A stretch of DNA of 64,000 bases. It comes from Microbacterium festucae (GTDB lineage Bacteria > Actinomycetota > Actinomycetes > Actinomycetales > Microbacteriaceae). A program made the translations under genes and the position numbers. This document shows positions 17,772-32,760 of this stretch, one piece after another. The notes beneath the pieces were generated by a model. That model was given only the letters and a program-made list of their open reading frames with translations, searched no databases and was not told the origin of the DNA. The stretch covers positions 434,001 to 498,000 of the forward strand of contig NZ_JAOEFC010000002.1 in NCBI RefSeq assembly GCF_025421715.1, written 5' to 3'. The first letter of the stretch is position 1, and every line of letters starts with the position of its first letter.

Positions 17772-19286
17772 TCAGCCGGCGGCGCGCTCGAGCACCAGCT
17801 CGCGCACGCGCGCGGCGTCGGCCTGCCCGCGCATCGCCTTCATCACGGCACCGATCACGGCGCCGGCGGCCTGCACCTTGCCGTCGCGGATCTTGGCGAG
17901 CACATCGGGCTGGGCGGCCAGCGCCTCGTCGATCGCCGCGATGAGAGCGCCATCGTCGGAGACCACCGCGAGCCCGCGGGCGTCGACGATCTGCTGCGGC
18001 GTGCCCTCGCCGGCGATCATGCCCTCGAGCACCTGGCGGGCCAGCTTGTCGGTGAGCGTGCCGGCATCCACGAGCTTCTGCAGCTCGGCGACGGCGGCCG
18101 GCTCCACCAGCGACGACGCCTCGACGCCCTGCGCATTGGCCAGGCGCGTGATCTCGCCGGTCCACCACTTGCGGGCGGCCGCGGCGGGGGCCCCGGCGGC
18201 GACGGTGGCCTCGACCTCGGCGAGCAGGCCGCCGTTGGCGACGTCCTGGAACTCGAGGTCGGTGAAGCCCCAGTCCGTCTTCAGGCGCCGGCGGCGCACC
18301 GCGGGAGCCTCGGGGAGTTCGCTGCGCAGCTGCTCGATGAGTTCGTCGGAGGGGACGACGGGCAGCAGGTCGGGCTCGGGGAAGTACCGGTAGTCGTCGG
18401 CATCCGACTTCGGACGGCCCGGCGAGGTGCGCCCGGTGTCTTCGTGCCAGTGCCGCGTCTCCTGCGTGATCGAGCCGCCGGCGGCGAGGATCGCGGCCTG
18501 CCGCTGGATCTCGTAACGCACGGCACGCTCGACCGAGCGCATCGAGTTGACGTTCTTGGTCTCGGTGCGGGTGCCGAGCTTCTCCTGGCCGCGAGGCCGC
18601 AGCGACACGTTGGCGTCGCAGCGCAGGTTGCCGCGCTCCATGCGCGCCTCCGAGATGCCGAGCGAGAGCACGATGTCGCGGATCGCGGCGACGTAGGCCT
18701 TCGCGACCTCGGGAGCGCGGTGCTCGGTGCCGAAGATCGGCTTGGTGACGATCTCCACCAGCGGCACGCCGGCGCGGTTGTAGTCGACGAGCGAGTACTC
18801 GGCACCCTGGATGCGACCGGTCGCGCCTCCCATGTGGGTGAGCTTGCCGGCGTCCTCCTCCATGTGCGCGCGCTCGATGGGCACCTCGATCAGGGTGCCG
18901 TCGGCCAGTTCGATCTCGACCTGCCCCTCGAAGGCGATCGGCTCGTCGTACTGCGAGATCTGGTAGTTCTTGCCGAGGTCGGGGTAGAAGTAGTTCTTCC
19001 GCGCGAACCGGCTTGACGGCGCGATCGAGCAGCCGAGGGCCAGGCCCAGGCTGATCGAGTACCGCACCGCGGTCTCGTTGACCACCGGCAGCGACCCGGG
19101 CAGGCCCATGTCGACGGGGGCGACGAGCGTGTTCGGCGCCGCACCGTGGTTGCTCTCGTGGGCGGGGTTACCGGCGCCCGAGAACATCTTGGTCTCGGTG
19201 TTCAGCTCGACGTGCACCTCGAAGCCGAGCACGGGCTCGTACAGCTCGAGGGCCTTATCGAAGTCCATCAGCGCATCCTTGGCCAT
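17772..19286 (-). CDS. gatB: Asp-tRNA(Asn)/Glu-tRNA(Gln) amidotransferase subunit B
   Basis: A 504-residue subunit that activates mischarged Glu-tRNA(Gln) or Asp-tRNA(Asn) with ATP and transfers ammonia from GatA. The N-terminal cradle domain has '[19 protein letters not shown]' and '[20 protein letters not shown]', both hallmarks. The C-terminal helical and tail domains end 'VLERAAG'. The ATG at 19286 overlaps the gatA stop by one base; a downstream Met at 19268 is a weaker alternative. It is the last gene of gatC-gatA-gatB. Confidence 0.97.
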   Translation of the reverse strand: MAKDALMDFDKALELYEPVLGFEVHVELNTETKMFSGAGNPAHESNHGAAPNTLVAPVDMGLPGSLPVVNETAVRYSISLGLALGCSIAPSSRFARKNYFYPDLGKNYQISQYDEPIAFEGQVEIELADGTLIEVPIERAHMEEDAGKLTHMGGATGRIQGAEYSLVDYNRAGVPLVEIVTKPIFGTEHRAPEVAKAYVAAIRDIVLSLGISEARMERGNLRCDANVSLRPRGQEKLGTRTETKNVNSMRSVERAVRYEIQRQAAILAAGGSITQETRHWHEDTGRTSPGRPKSDADDYRYFPEPDLLPVVPSDELIEQLRSELPEAPAVRRRRLKTDWGFTDLEFQDVANGGLLAEVEATVAAGAPAAAARKWWTGEITRLANAQGVEASSLVEPAAVAELQKLVDAGTLTDKLARQVLEGMIAGEGTPQQIVDARGLAVVSDDGALIAAIDEALAAQPDVLAKIRDGKVQAAGAVIGAVMKAMRGQADAARVRELVLERAAG

Positions 19287-20797
19287 CAGCGGGTCCCTCC
19301 CAGAGCCGGAGCCTTCGCGAGCAGCGGCTCGCCCCATTCGTCCAGCAGCAGCGCCTCGACGGCCGCGCCGACCCGGTAGAGCCGGGCGTCTTCGCGAGCG
19401 GGCGCGATGAACTGGATGCCGACCGGCAGGCCGTCTTCGGCCGCGAGGCCCGACGGGATGGAGATGCCGGGAACGCCGGCGAGGTTCACCGGGATCGTGG
19501 TGACGTCGTTGAGGTACATCTGCAGCGGGTCGTCGATCTTCTCGCCGAGGCGGAAGGCCGTGGTCGGCGCCGACGGCGTGGCGATGACGTCGACCTGCGC
19601 GAACGCCTGGTCGAAGTCGCGCTGGATGAGCGTGCGCACCTTCTGGGCGCTGCCGTAGTAGGCGTCGTAGTAACCGGCCGACAGCGCGTAGGTGCCGAGG
19701 ATGACGCGGCGCTTGACCTCGTCGCCGAAGCCGGCGTCGCGGGTGGCCGCCATCACGTCCTCGACGGTGCCGCCGGGCACCTCGACCCGCATGCCGAAGC
19801 GCACCGAGTCGAACTTGGCGAGGTTGCTCGAGGCCTCCGCGGGCAGGATCAGGTAGTACGCGGCGACGCCGTACTCGAAGTGCGGGGCGCTGATCTCCAC
19901 GATCTCGGCGCCCTGGGCCTGCATCTTGTCGAGCGCGGCGCGGAACGACGCCGACACGCCGGCCTGGAAGCCGCTGTCGGGGAGCTCCCGGATGACGCCG
20001 ACCTTCAGGCCCTTCAGCACCTGACCGGTCGCGCCCTCGCGGGCGGCGGCGGCGAAGGAGGGCCAGCGGTCGGTGAGGGAGGTGGCGTCGTTGGCGTCGT
20101 GGCCGCCGATCACGTCGTGCAGCAGCGCCGAATCCAGCACCGTGCGCGAGACCGGACCGACCTGGTCGAGCGAGGAGGCCAGCGCGATCGCGCCGTAGCG
20201 GCTGACGCCGCCGTAGGTCGGCTTCATGCCGACGGTGCCGGTGACATGCGCGGGCTGACGGATCGAGCCGCCGGTGTCGGAGCCGAGCGCCAGCGGTGCC
20301 TCGAAGGCGGCGACGGCAGCCGCCGACCCGCCGCCCGAGCCGCCGGGGATGCGGTCGAGGTCCCACGGGTTGTGGGTGGGGCCGTAGGCGGAGTGCTCGG
20401 TGGAGGAGCCCATCGCGAACTCGTCCATGTTGGTCTTGCCCAGCGGCACGAGGCCGGCGGCGCGTGCACGGGCGACCACGGTGGCGTCGTAGGGCGACAT
20501 GTAGCCCTCGAGGATCTTCGATCCGCTCGTGGAGGGCATGTCGGTGGTGACCAGCACGTCCTTGATCGCCAGCGGCACGCCGGCCAGGGCGCCCAGCTGC
20601 TCGCCGGCGGCGCGGCGGCGGTCGATGTCGGCGGCGACGTCCAACGCGTGGTCGCTGACGTGCAGGAACGCGTGCACGTCGCCGTCCACGTCGGCGATGC
20701 GGTCGAGGTGGGCCTGCGTGGCCTCCACCGACGACACCTCGCCGGCGGCGAGACGGTCGGCGAGGTCGGCTGCGGTCAGCCGGATGATGTCGCTCAC
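19286..20797 (-). CDS. gatA: Asp-tRNA(Asn)/Glu-tRNA(Gln) amidotransferase subunit A
   Basis: A 503-residue amidase-signature enzyme that hydrolyses glutamine to supply ammonia to GatB. The Ser-cisSer-Lys triad is visible: Lys in '[12 protein letters not shown]' (about residue 79) and the serines in '[12 protein letters not shown]' and '[14 protein letters not shown]'. Length matches GatA (about 485-505). The ATG overlaps the gatC stop by 4 bases. Confidence 0.97.
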   Translation of the reverse strand: MSDIIRLTAADLADRLAAGEVSSVEATQAHLDRIADVDGDVHAFLHVSDHALDVAADIDRRRAAGEQLGALAGVPLAIKDVLVTTDMPSTSGSKILEGYMSPYDATVVARARAAGLVPLGKTNMDEFAMGSSTEHSAYGPTHNPWDLDRIPGGSGGGSAAAVAAFEAPLALGSDTGGSIRQPAHVTGTVGMKPTYGGVSRYGAIALASSLDQVGPVSRTVLDSALLHDVIGGHDANDATSLTDRWPSFAAAAREGATGQVLKGLKVGVIRELPDSGFQAGVSASFRAALDKMQAQGAEIVEISAPHFEYGVAAYYLILPAEASSNLAKFDSVRFGMRVEVPGGTVEDVMAATRDAGFGDEVKRRVILGTYALSAGYYDAYYGSAQKVRTLIQRDFDQAFAQVDVIATPSAPTTAFRLGEKIDDPLQMYLNDVTTIPVNLAGVPGISIPSGLAAEDGLPVGIQFIAPAREDARLYRVGAAVEALLLDEWGEPLLAKAPALGGTR

Positions 20798-21093
20798 TGC
20801 TCCTCCCCCAGGATCGCGGTCACCTTGAAACGGTCCTCCGTGGCATCCGGAGCGTTCTGCAGCACCTGCTCGACGGTCAGCATCGCGCCGACCTCGTCGG
20901 TGCGGAACACGTTCTGCAGGGCGATGGGGTGGCTCGTGGCGGGCACGTCGGGGGTGGCGACCTCGGAGACCTTCGCGATGTTGTCGACGATGACCGACAG
21001 CTGACCGGTCAGGCGGGTCACCTCGTCATCGTCCAGTCGGATCCGGGCGAGCACACCGAGATGGCGCACGAGTTCGGGGGTGATTTCAGACAC
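20794..21093 (-). CDS. gatC: Asp-tRNA(Asn)/Glu-tRNA(Gln) amidotransferase subunit C
   Basis: A 99-residue subunit that wraps around the GatA-GatB interface. '[24 protein letters not shown]' near the N-terminus and the C-terminal '[10 protein letters not shown]' stretch with '[10 protein letters not shown]' are typical. The GTG at 21093 is chosen: it sits exactly 6 bases after TAGACT and yields the usual 'SEIT' beginning. A GTG two codons earlier is the transcription-start-proximal alternative. Confidence 0.93.
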   Translation of the reverse strand: MSEITPELVRHLGVLARIRLDDDEVTRLTGQLSVIVDNIAKVSEVATPDVPATSHPIALQNVFRTDEVGAMLTVEQVLQNAPDATEDRFKVTAILGEEQ

Positions 21094-21099
21094 CCGCAC

Positions 21100-21105
21100 A
21101 GTCTA
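21100..21105 (-). promoter_or_regulatory. -10 element (TAGACT), leaderless promoter of gatCAB
   Basis: TAGACT on the minus strand ends 6 bases before the GTG at 21093. It is back-to-back with the acyl-CoA synthetase promoter. Confidence 0.55.
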
Positions 21106-21137
21106 GTTGCGCCCCCTCGCGCGCGACGCCCGCGGGC

Positions 21138-21143
21138 TAGGCT
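21138..21143 (+). promoter_or_regulatory. -10 element, leaderless promoter of the acyl-CoA synthetase
   Basis: TAGGCT lies 6 bases before the GTG at 21150. Confidence 0.55.
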
Positions 21144-21149
21144 GGCCGC

Positions 21150-22850
21150 GTGACGACGTATGACCCGCCGCGCCCCTGGATCGCCAGCTATGCCGATGGC
21201 GTCCCCGCCGACCTCGAACCGGTGACCGGTTCGCTCTGGGACATCGTCCTCGCCTCGGCGCGCGACTATCCCGACGCCCCGGCGCTGCAGTTCTTCGGCC
21301 GCACGACCTCGTACCGCGAACTGCAGGATGCCGTCGAGCGGGCCGCCGCCGGTCTCGCCGCCCTCGGCGTCGGCGCCGGCGACCGCGTCGCGATCGTGCT
21401 GCCCAACTGCCCCCAGCACATCGTGGCGTTCTACGCGATCCTGCGGCTGGGCGCCGTCGCCGTGGAGCACAACCCGCTCTACACGCCGCGCGAGCTGCGC
21501 AAGCAGTTCGAGGACCACGGCGCGAAGACGGCGATCGTGTGGAGCAAGGTCGTGCGCACGGTGCAGGAGTTCCCCGCCGACCTGACCGTCCCCAACCTCA
21601 TCTCCGTGGACATCACCACCGCGATGCCGGTGTCGATGCGAATGGCGCTGCGCCTCCCCATCGCCAAGGCCCGCGAGTCGCGCGCCGCGCTCACCGAGCG
21701 CGTCAGCCGCGCCACCGCGTGGAACGACCTGCTGCGCGCCGAGCCGCTCCCGGCATCCGCCCCCAGCCCGTCGACCGACGACCTCGCGATCATCCAGTAC
21801 ACCAGCGGCACCACCGGCACCCCGAAGGGCGCCCTGCTCACCCACCGCAACCTGCTCGCCAACGCCCGGCAGTCGCAGGCCTGGGTGCCGTCGATCCAGC
21901 GCGGCAAGGGATGCGTGGTCTACGCCGTGCTGCCCATGTTCCACGCCTACGGCCTCACGCTCTGCCTGACCTTCGCGATGTCGATGGGGGCGCGGCTGGT
22001 GCTCTTCCCGCGGTTCGAGCCGGCCATGGTGCTGGCGGTCACCAAGAAGCACCCCGCCACGTTCCTCCCGCTCGTGCCGCCCATCGCCGACCGGCTGCTG
22101 CAGGCGGCCCGGGCCGAGGGCGTGTCGCTGGCGGGCACCGAGGTCGCCATCTCGGGGGCCATGGCCCTGCCGCACGAGCTCGTCGTGCCGTTCGAGGAGG
22201 CCACCGGCGGTTACCTCGTCGAGGGGTACGGCCTGTCGGAGTGCTCCCCCGTGCTCATGGCCAACCCCGTCGCCGAGCACCGCAAGGCCGGCACCATCGG
22301 CCTGCCGCTGCCCGGCACCGAGTGCCGCGTGGTCGACCCCGACGATCCGCGCACCGACGTTCCCGACGGTGAGCGCGGCGAGCTGCTCGTGCGCGGCCCG
22401 CAGGTGTTCCAGGGCTACTACGGCAAGCCCGAAGAGACGGCATCCGTCTTCGTCGACGGGTGGTTCCGCACCGGCGACATCGTCACGATCGACGAGGACG
22501 GGTTCGTCCGCATCGTCGATCGCATCAAGGAACTCATCATCACCGGCGGCTTCAACGTGGCCCCCACCGAGGTCGAGAACGTGCTGCGACAGCATCCGCG
22601 CGTCGTCGACGCCGCCGTCGTCGGACTCCCCCACGAGCACTCCGGCGAGGAGGTCGTCGCGGCCGTCGTGCTCGACGGCTCCGGCGACGTCGACGTCGAG
22701 GCGATCCGCGAGTTCAGCCGCGGCATCCTCACCCCCTACAAGGTGCCGCGCCGCATCTATGTCGTCGACGAGCTGCCCAAGTCGCTCATCGGCAAGGTGC
22801 TGCGCCGTCAGGTGCGCGAGTCGCTTCTGCAGCTGACCCAGGGCGGCTGA
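21150..22850 (+). CDS. Long-chain fatty-acid-CoA ligase (AMP-forming)
   Basis: A 566-residue ANL-superfamily enzyme that activates a fatty acid with ATP to acyl-AMP and then acyl-CoA. Visible motifs are the P-loop 'YTSGTTGTPKGALLTH' (about residue 220), 'EGYGLSECSP' and 'GWFRTGDIVTIDEDGFVRIVDR'. The hinge region follows, then 'KELIITGGFNVAPTEVE'. The C-terminal catalytic Lys is in 'KSLIGKVLRR'. Length fits FadD enzymes. Chain-length preference cannot be read from the sequence. It interrupts what is often a contiguous ligA-gatCAB order and ends at the repeat region. Confidence 0.93.
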   Translation: MTTYDPPRPWIASYADGVPADLEPVTGSLWDIVLASARDYPDAPALQFFGRTTSYRELQDAVERAAAGLAALGVGAGDRVAIVLPNCPQHIVAFYAILRLGAVAVEHNPLYTPRELRKQFEDHGAKTAIVWSKVVRTVQEFPADLTVPNLISVDITTAMPVSMRMALRLPIAKARESRAALTERVSRATAWNDLLRAEPLPASAPSPSTDDLAIIQYTSGTTGTPKGALLTHRNLLANARQSQAWVPSIQRGKGCVVYAVLPMFHAYGLTLCLTFAMSMGARLVLFPRFEPAMVLAVTKKHPATFLPLVPPIADRLLQAARAEGVSLAGTEVAISGAMALPHELVVPFEEATGGYLVEGYGLSECSPVLMANPVAEHRKAGTIGLPLPGTECRVVDPDDPRTDVPDGERGELLVRGPQVFQGYYGKPEETASVFVDGWFRTGDIVTIDEDGFVRIVDRIKELIITGGFNVAPTEVENVLRQHPRVVDAAVVGLPHEHSGEEVVAAVVLDGSGDVDVEAIREFSRGILTPYKVPRRIYVVDELPKSLIGKVLRRQVRESLLQLTQGG

Positions 22851-22876
22851 GCCGGGAGTTTCGGGCGGTGGTGTCT

Positions 22877-22903
22877 GGGGCGGGGGCGCTGGCTGGGGCG
22901 GGG
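22877..22903 (+). other. G-quadruplex-capable G-run cluster
   Basis: Four runs of four or five G occur within 27 bases, with loops of 1, 8 and 1, starting 27 bases after the acyl-CoA synthetase stop. It could form a parallel quadruplex in DNA or in the mRNA 3' end. Confidence 0.4.
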
Positions 22904-22936
22904 CGCTGGTCGCCTGGGGCTTGGCGCGGGTCGCTG

Positions 22937-23690
22937 GTGGGACGCGGGTGTGAGGCGGGTCCCGTGATGTGCGGGTGCGTGAGCCTGACGTCGCTGTTCG
23001 CGTGACCTGCGCGAGGAGCGCGTCCCGCATCCGGTGGGTGCAGCGGCCGCAACCCGTCGGTTGAGGGACATGCCAGGGACGCACGTCCCCCGATCCGCGG
23101 ATGATCACGGATGCCGCAAGGAGGCCCGCAGAATGCGGGACGTGCCGCCGGTCGGTGTCCCGGAGTTGGTGGGTGATGGGGCCAACACTCACAGGTCGCG
23201 GGACGTGCCCGGAGTCGGTATCCCGGAGTTGGTGGGTGGTGGGGTGACGACCCGCAGGTTGCGGGACGTGCCGGAGTCGGTGTCCCGGAGTTGGTGGGTG
23301 GTGGGGTGACGACCCGCAGGTTGCGGGACGCGGAGTCGGTGTCCCGGAGTTCGTGGGTGGCGGGGACAACACTCACAGGTTGCGGGACGTGCCGGGCCCA
23401 TGCCTCGGAGACGGCGGAGGCGCGGCCTCAACGCTCCGCTTGCGGGACCTCCTCAGCCACCTAGTCACACGATGATCGGCTACCAGCCTGCCGAACCCGC
23501 ACATAGCGGGACATGCCCGGCCACCGCGTCCCGCGAACAGCGGGTGCCGCCGCCCGAAGCCGCATATAGCGGGACCTGCCCGGCCACCGCGTCACACGAA
23601 CTGTGGGTGCCGCCCCCCGAACCCGCACATAGCGGGACATCCCCAGGCGGCGCGTCACACGAACCGCGGATGCCGCAGCACCGCGCGCGA
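22937..23690. repeat. Array of about twelve dyad units, period about 63 bp
   Basis: The 914-bp gap between the convergent acyl-CoA synthetase (ends 22850) and ligA (ends 23765) holds no convincing gene. It is filled by a tandem repeat. Cores of the type GCGGGAC start at 22937, 23000, 23063, 23135, 23198, 23261, 23323, 23382, 23442, 23506, 23569 and 23632, with intervals of 59-72 bp, mostly 63. In most units the core is followed after 14-15 bases by its complement GTCCCGC, or by a variant (GTCCCGG, GTCACAC). In many units it is also preceded by CCCGCA or CCCGC with a 3-5 base loop. Each unit can therefore fold two mutually exclusive hairpins. Two subfamilies are seen, before and after about 23400. 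The multiple-of-three period keeps frames open, giving spurious repetitive ORFs. It resembles a BIME/REP-type element. Confidence 0.85.
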
Positions 23691-23764
23691 CGCCACCACC
23701 GCGCACCGCACGACCACGCGTACCGCAGCACACGCGCGCCCGGCGCGCCGAACCGCGCACCCCG

Positions 23765-27230
<3,466 letters not shown>

Positions 27231-27236
27231 GGTCCC

Positions 27237-27242
27237 AGTCTA
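27237..27242 (-). promoter_or_regulatory. -10 element (TAGACT), leaderless promoter of mnmA
   Basis: TAGACT on the minus strand ends 6 bases before the mnmA ATG and overlaps the last codons of the cysteine desulfurase gene. Confidence 0.5.
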
Positions 27243-28427
27243 CGAAGCCCCGCCTGACCGGGCGCCGGATGCGACGGCCCGCTCGTACGCGCCGGGGAGC
27301 GCGGCGAGCAGGGCGTCGACGTCGGCCGCGGTGGTGGTGCGGCCGAGTGTGATGCGCAGCACCGAGCGCGCCGCACGCTCGTCGCGGCCGAGCGCCCGCA
27401 CCACGTGCGAGGGCTCGGTGACCCCCGCCTGGCAGGCGGCCCCGGTGGACACGTCGATGCCCGCCATGTCGAGGAGGAACAGGAGCGTCTCCCCCGCGGC
27501 ATCCGGAAAGAGCAGGTGCACGTTGCCGGGGAGGCGCCGCACGGGATCGCCCAGCAGCTCGGCCGCCGGCACCCCCTGCCCGACACCGGCGACGAGGCGC
27601 TCGCGCAGCGACTGCAGCCGCGCGGCCTCTCCCTCGCGCTCGGCGACGGCGGCGCGCAGCGCGGCGGCGAAGGCGACCGCCCCCGCGACGTCCTGCGTGC
27701 CCGGGCGGATGCCGCGCTGCTGCCCGCCACCGTGCAGCAGGGGCGTGAGACGGGCGTGCCGCGACACCACGAGCACGCCTGTGCCGACCGGCGCCCCCAC
27801 CTTGTGACCCGAGACGCTGAGGGCGACGAGGCCGGTGGCGGGTTCGGCGGGGGCGCCCCGCCAGGCGGCGAAGGCGACCGGCAGGATGCCGGCGGCACCG
27901 ACCGCGTCGAGGTGCAACGGCGCCCCGGCGGCCGCGGCGGCCGCGGCCATCCCGGCGGCGTCGTTGACGGTGCCGACCTCGTTGTTCGCGATCAGGGCGG
28001 TGGCCAGCGCCGCGCCCGGCAGTGCGGAGGCGAAGGTCTCGGCGGGCACGGAGCCCGCGGCGTCGAGGGCCACGCGGCGCAGCTGCGCGCCGCGGCCGGA
28101 GGACAGCCACTCCGCGGTCTCGGTGGTGGCGTGGTGCTCGCCGTCGGGCAGCACGATCGCGTCGCGACCGTCGGCCCGGGCCTCCCACAGACCGCGGATG
28201 GCGAGGTTGATGGATTCGGTGCCGCCCGAGGTGAACACGACCTCGATGGGGTCGCATCCGAGGGCGGCCGCAACGTCTTCGCGTGCCTGCTCGAGCAGCC
28301 GCCGGGCGCCCTGGCCGGCGCCGTGCACCGACGAGGCGTTGCCGACCGTCTCGGTCGCGGCCAGCCACGCGGCCCGGGCCTCGGCGCGCAACGGCGTGGT
28401 CGCGGCGTGGTCGAGGTACACCCGCAT
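27240..28427 (-). CDS. Cysteine desulfurase (NifS/IscS type)
   Basis: A 395-residue PLP enzyme that removes sulfur from cysteine as an enzyme-bound persulfide. The N-terminus 'VYLDHAATTPLR' is typical. The PLP Lys is in 'LSVSGHKVGAPVGTGVLVV' (about residue 212), and the catalytic Cys loop is 'VSTGAACQAGVTEPSHVV' (about residue 330). The ATG at 28427 is preceded by GGGGAGC; longer open frames upstream lack family sequence. It lies 9 bases before mnmA on the same strand and probably supplies sulfur for tRNA thiolation, and perhaps for Fe-S assembly. Confidence 0.94.
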   Translation of the reverse strand: MRVYLDHAATTPLRAEARAAWLAATETVGNASSVHGAGQGARRLLEQAREDVAAALGCDPIEVVFTSGGTESINLAIRGLWEARADGRDAIVLPDGEHHATTETAEWLSSGRGAQLRRVALDAAGSVPAETFASALPGAALATALIANNEVGTVNDAAGMAAAAAAAGAPLHLDAVGAAGILPVAFAAWRGAPAEPATGLVALSVSGHKVGAPVGTGVLVVSRHARLTPLLHGGGQQRGIRPGTQDVAGAVAFAAALRAAVAEREGEAARLQSLRERLVAGVGQGVPAAELLGDPVRRLPGNVHLLFPDAAGETLLFLLDMAGIDVSTGAACQAGVTEPSHVVRALGRDERAARSVLRITLGRTTTAADVDALLAALPGAYERAVASGARSGGAS

Positions 28428-28526
28428 GCCGCTCCCCGTCTCCCGTGGGCGTTCCGCGCCCGTTCCGCGAGCGTTGCCGCCCGTTTGCCCCGCCCGCCGC
28501 TGCCGAGGGCCGGTGCGGCGCCTTAC

Positions 28527-28532
28527 TACTGT
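28527..28532 (+). promoter_or_regulatory. -10 element, leaderless promoter of glgX
   Basis: TACTGT lies 7 bases before the ATG at 28540. Confidence 0.5.
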
Positions 28533-28539
28533 AGATCGC

Positions 28540-30603
28540 ATGCCCGACACCCCTCCGCTGCTTCTCTCGCCGCACCTGGACGACCTCGGGGTGACCCTGG
28601 GCGAGGGCGCCGCCACACTGCGGGTGTGGTCGGAGCGCGCCACCAGCGTGACCCTCGTGCTCTTCGACGAAGAGGACCTCGACTGGATCATCGACGAGCT
28701 GGAACTGGAGCCCGTCGGCGGCGGCGTCTGGAGCGTGACGACCCCGCGGCTGCGCGTGGGCACGCCCTATGCCGTGCGGGTCGACGGCCCCACCCGCGCC
28801 GGGAGCACCTTCAATGCGGCGACGCTGCTGCTGGACCCGTACGGCCGCGGCATCGTCTCGGGCCGCATCGGCGATGTGCGATCGGTGGTCGTCGACGACG
28901 CCTTCGACTGGGAGGGCGTCGAGCGCCCGCAGGTGCCGCTGGACCGCACGGTCGTCTACGAGGCGCACCTGAAGGGCCTCACCAAGCGCCACCCCGACAT
29001 CCCGCCCGCGCTGCACGGCACCTACGCCGGACTCGGCCACCCCGCGATGATCGCGCACCTCACGCGGCTCGGGGTCACCGCGGTCGAGCTGCTGCCGATC
29101 CACGCGTTCGAGACCGAGCCGCGGCTGCTGCACCTGGGGCTCACGAACTACTGGGGCTACAACACGCTGGGCTTCTTCGCCCCGCACGCCGACTACGCCA
29201 CCGCCGCGGCCCGCACCGCCGGTGCGACCGCGGTGCTGCGCGAGGTCAAGCAGATGGTCAAAGCGCTGCACGCCGCCGGCATCGAGGTGATCCTCGACGT
29301 CGTCTACAACCACACCTCCGAGCTCGAACTCGGCGGGCCCCGCTCGAGCCTGCGCGGCATCGACAACCGCGCCTACTACCGCCAGCACGACGACGGCGCC
29401 TACATCGACGTGACCGGATGCGGCAACTCGGTGAACACCGCCACCCCCGCCGCCGCCCGGCTCGTGCTCGACTCGCTGCGCTACTGGGCGCAGGAGCTGC
29501 ACATCGACGGCTTCCGCTTCGACCTGGCCGCCACCCTCGGCCGCGACGCCGGCCACGGCTTCGACCCGCAGCATCCGCTGCTGCGCGCCATCGTCGACGA
29601 CCCCGCGCTGGCGGGCGTGAAGAAGATCGCCGAGCCGTGGGACGTCGGGATGGGCGGCTGGCAGACCGGCAACTTCGGCGACGGCTGGCACGAATGGAAC
29701 GACCGCTACCGCGATCGGGTGCGCAACTTCTGGCTGAGCGACGTCGACTACGCGCGCCGCGCCTCGCACTCCCCCGCCGGCATCGGCGGCTTCGCCACAC
29801 GCCTGGCCGGGTCGTCGAACACCTTCAGCACGGAGCGCGGACCGCTGGCCGGCATCAACTTCGTCACCGCCCACGACGGCTTCACCCTGCGCGACCTCGT
29901 CTCGTACGACGTGAAGCACAACATGGGCAACGGTGAGCACGGCCGCGACGGCGCCGACACCAACCGCTCGTTCAACCACGGCGTCGAGGGCCCCACCGAC
30001 GACGAGCGCATCCTCGCGCGGCGCCGCAAGGCGATGCGCAACCTGCTCGGCACCCTGCTGCTGTCGGCGGGGGTGCCGATGATCACCGCCGGTGACGAGT
30101 TCGGGCGCACCCAGCGCGGCAACAACAACGCCTACTGCCATGACTCCGCGCTCACGTGGGCCTCGTGGGAGCATGCGCCCTGGCAGCGCGACCTGCAGGC
30201 GCACGTGGAACGGCTCATCGCCCTCCGCCGCGACAACCCGGCGCTGCGCCCCGCACGGTTCGCCCATGCCGCGCAGGACGTGCCCTCGGCCTCGGCGATC
30301 GACTGGTACGACCGCCACGGGCACACGATGACCATCGAGCGGTGGAACGACGCGGCCAACCGCACCCTGCAGTACGCCGCGCGCTCCACGCCCGAGAGCG
30401 AGGACGCGAACGGCGTGCTGCTGATCGTGCACGGCAACGAGACCCACGTCGATGTGCGCCTGCCCGAGATCGCGGGGGTCAGCCGCTTCGTGTCGCTGTG
30501 GTCGAGTGTCGACGAGCGCCCCGCCACCGACGAGACGACGTACGCACCGGGTGAGATCGTGTCGATCCCCGACACCGGAATGCACTTGTTCCGGATGGAG
30601 TGA
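28540..30603 (+). CDS. glgX: Glycogen debranching enzyme (isoamylase type, GH13)
   Basis: A 687-residue enzyme that hydrolyses alpha-1,6 branch points of glycogen-like glucan. It begins with a CBM48-type beta domain (about residues 20-110). The GH13 barrel follows: 'EVILDVVYNHTSE' (region I), 'IDGFRFDLAATLGRD' with the nucleophile Asp (about residue 330), 'KIAEPWDVG' with the acid/base Glu, and 'FVTAHDGFTLRDL' (region IV). 'AGDEFGRTQRGNNNAYCHD' is characteristic of GlgX/TreX. It heads the gene set glgX-glgE-glgB. TACTGT 7 bases upstream supports the chosen ATG. Confidence 0.95.
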   Translation: MPDTPPLLLSPHLDDLGVTLGEGAATLRVWSERATSVTLVLFDEEDLDWIIDELELEPVGGGVWSVTTPRLRVGTPYAVRVDGPTRAGSTFNAATLLLDPYGRGIVSGRIGDVRSVVVDDAFDWEGVERPQVPLDRTVVYEAHLKGLTKRHPDIPPALHGTYAGLGHPAMIAHLTRLGVTAVELLPIHAFETEPRLLHLGLTNYWGYNTLGFFAPHADYATAAARTAGATAVLREVKQMVKALHAAGIEVILDVVYNHTSELELGGPRSSLRGIDNRAYYRQHDDGAYIDVTGCGNSVNTATPAAARLVLDSLRYWAQELHIDGFRFDLAATLGRDAGHGFDPQHPLLRAIVDDPALAGVKKIAEPWDVGMGGWQTGNFGDGWHEWNDRYRDRVRNFWLSDVDYARRASHSPAGIGGFATRLAGSSNTFSTERGPLAGINFVTAHDGFTLRDLVSYDVKHNMGNGEHGRDGADTNRSFNHGVEGPTDDERILARRRKAMRNLLGTLLLSAGVPMITAGDEFGRTQRGNNNAYCHDSALTWASWEHAPWQRDLQAHVERLIALRRDNPALRPARFAHAAQDVPSASAIDWYDRHGHTMTIERWNDAANRTLQYAARSTPESEDANGVLLIVHGNETHVDVRLPEIAGVSRFVSLWSSVDERPATDETTYAPGEIVSIPDTGMHLFRME

Positions 30604-30627
30604 GTGTCCGCGCTCCGCTGCGCGGGG

Positions 30628-30633
30628 TAGGTT
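30628..30633 (+). promoter_or_regulatory. -10 element, leaderless promoter of glgE
   Basis: TAGGTT lies 6 bases before the GTG at 30640, in the 36-base gap after glgX. glgE-glgB can therefore probably be expressed without glgX. Confidence 0.5.
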
Positions 30634-30639
30634 CGGAAC

Positions 30640-32756
<2,117 letters not shown>

Positions 32757-32760
<4 letters not shown>

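Noticed and set aside
21018..23372. A 784-codon minus-strand frame and several shorter repetitive frames (e.g. 23034-23309, 23400-23969) through the repeat region
   Set aside because: The repeat period of about 63 bp is a multiple of three, so all frames stay open. The translated repeats differ completely between frames and no ribosome-binding site stands out.
22937..23690. CRISPR array
   Set aside because: The whole unit of about 63 bp is repeated, with no unique spacers of constant length, and no cas gene is present.
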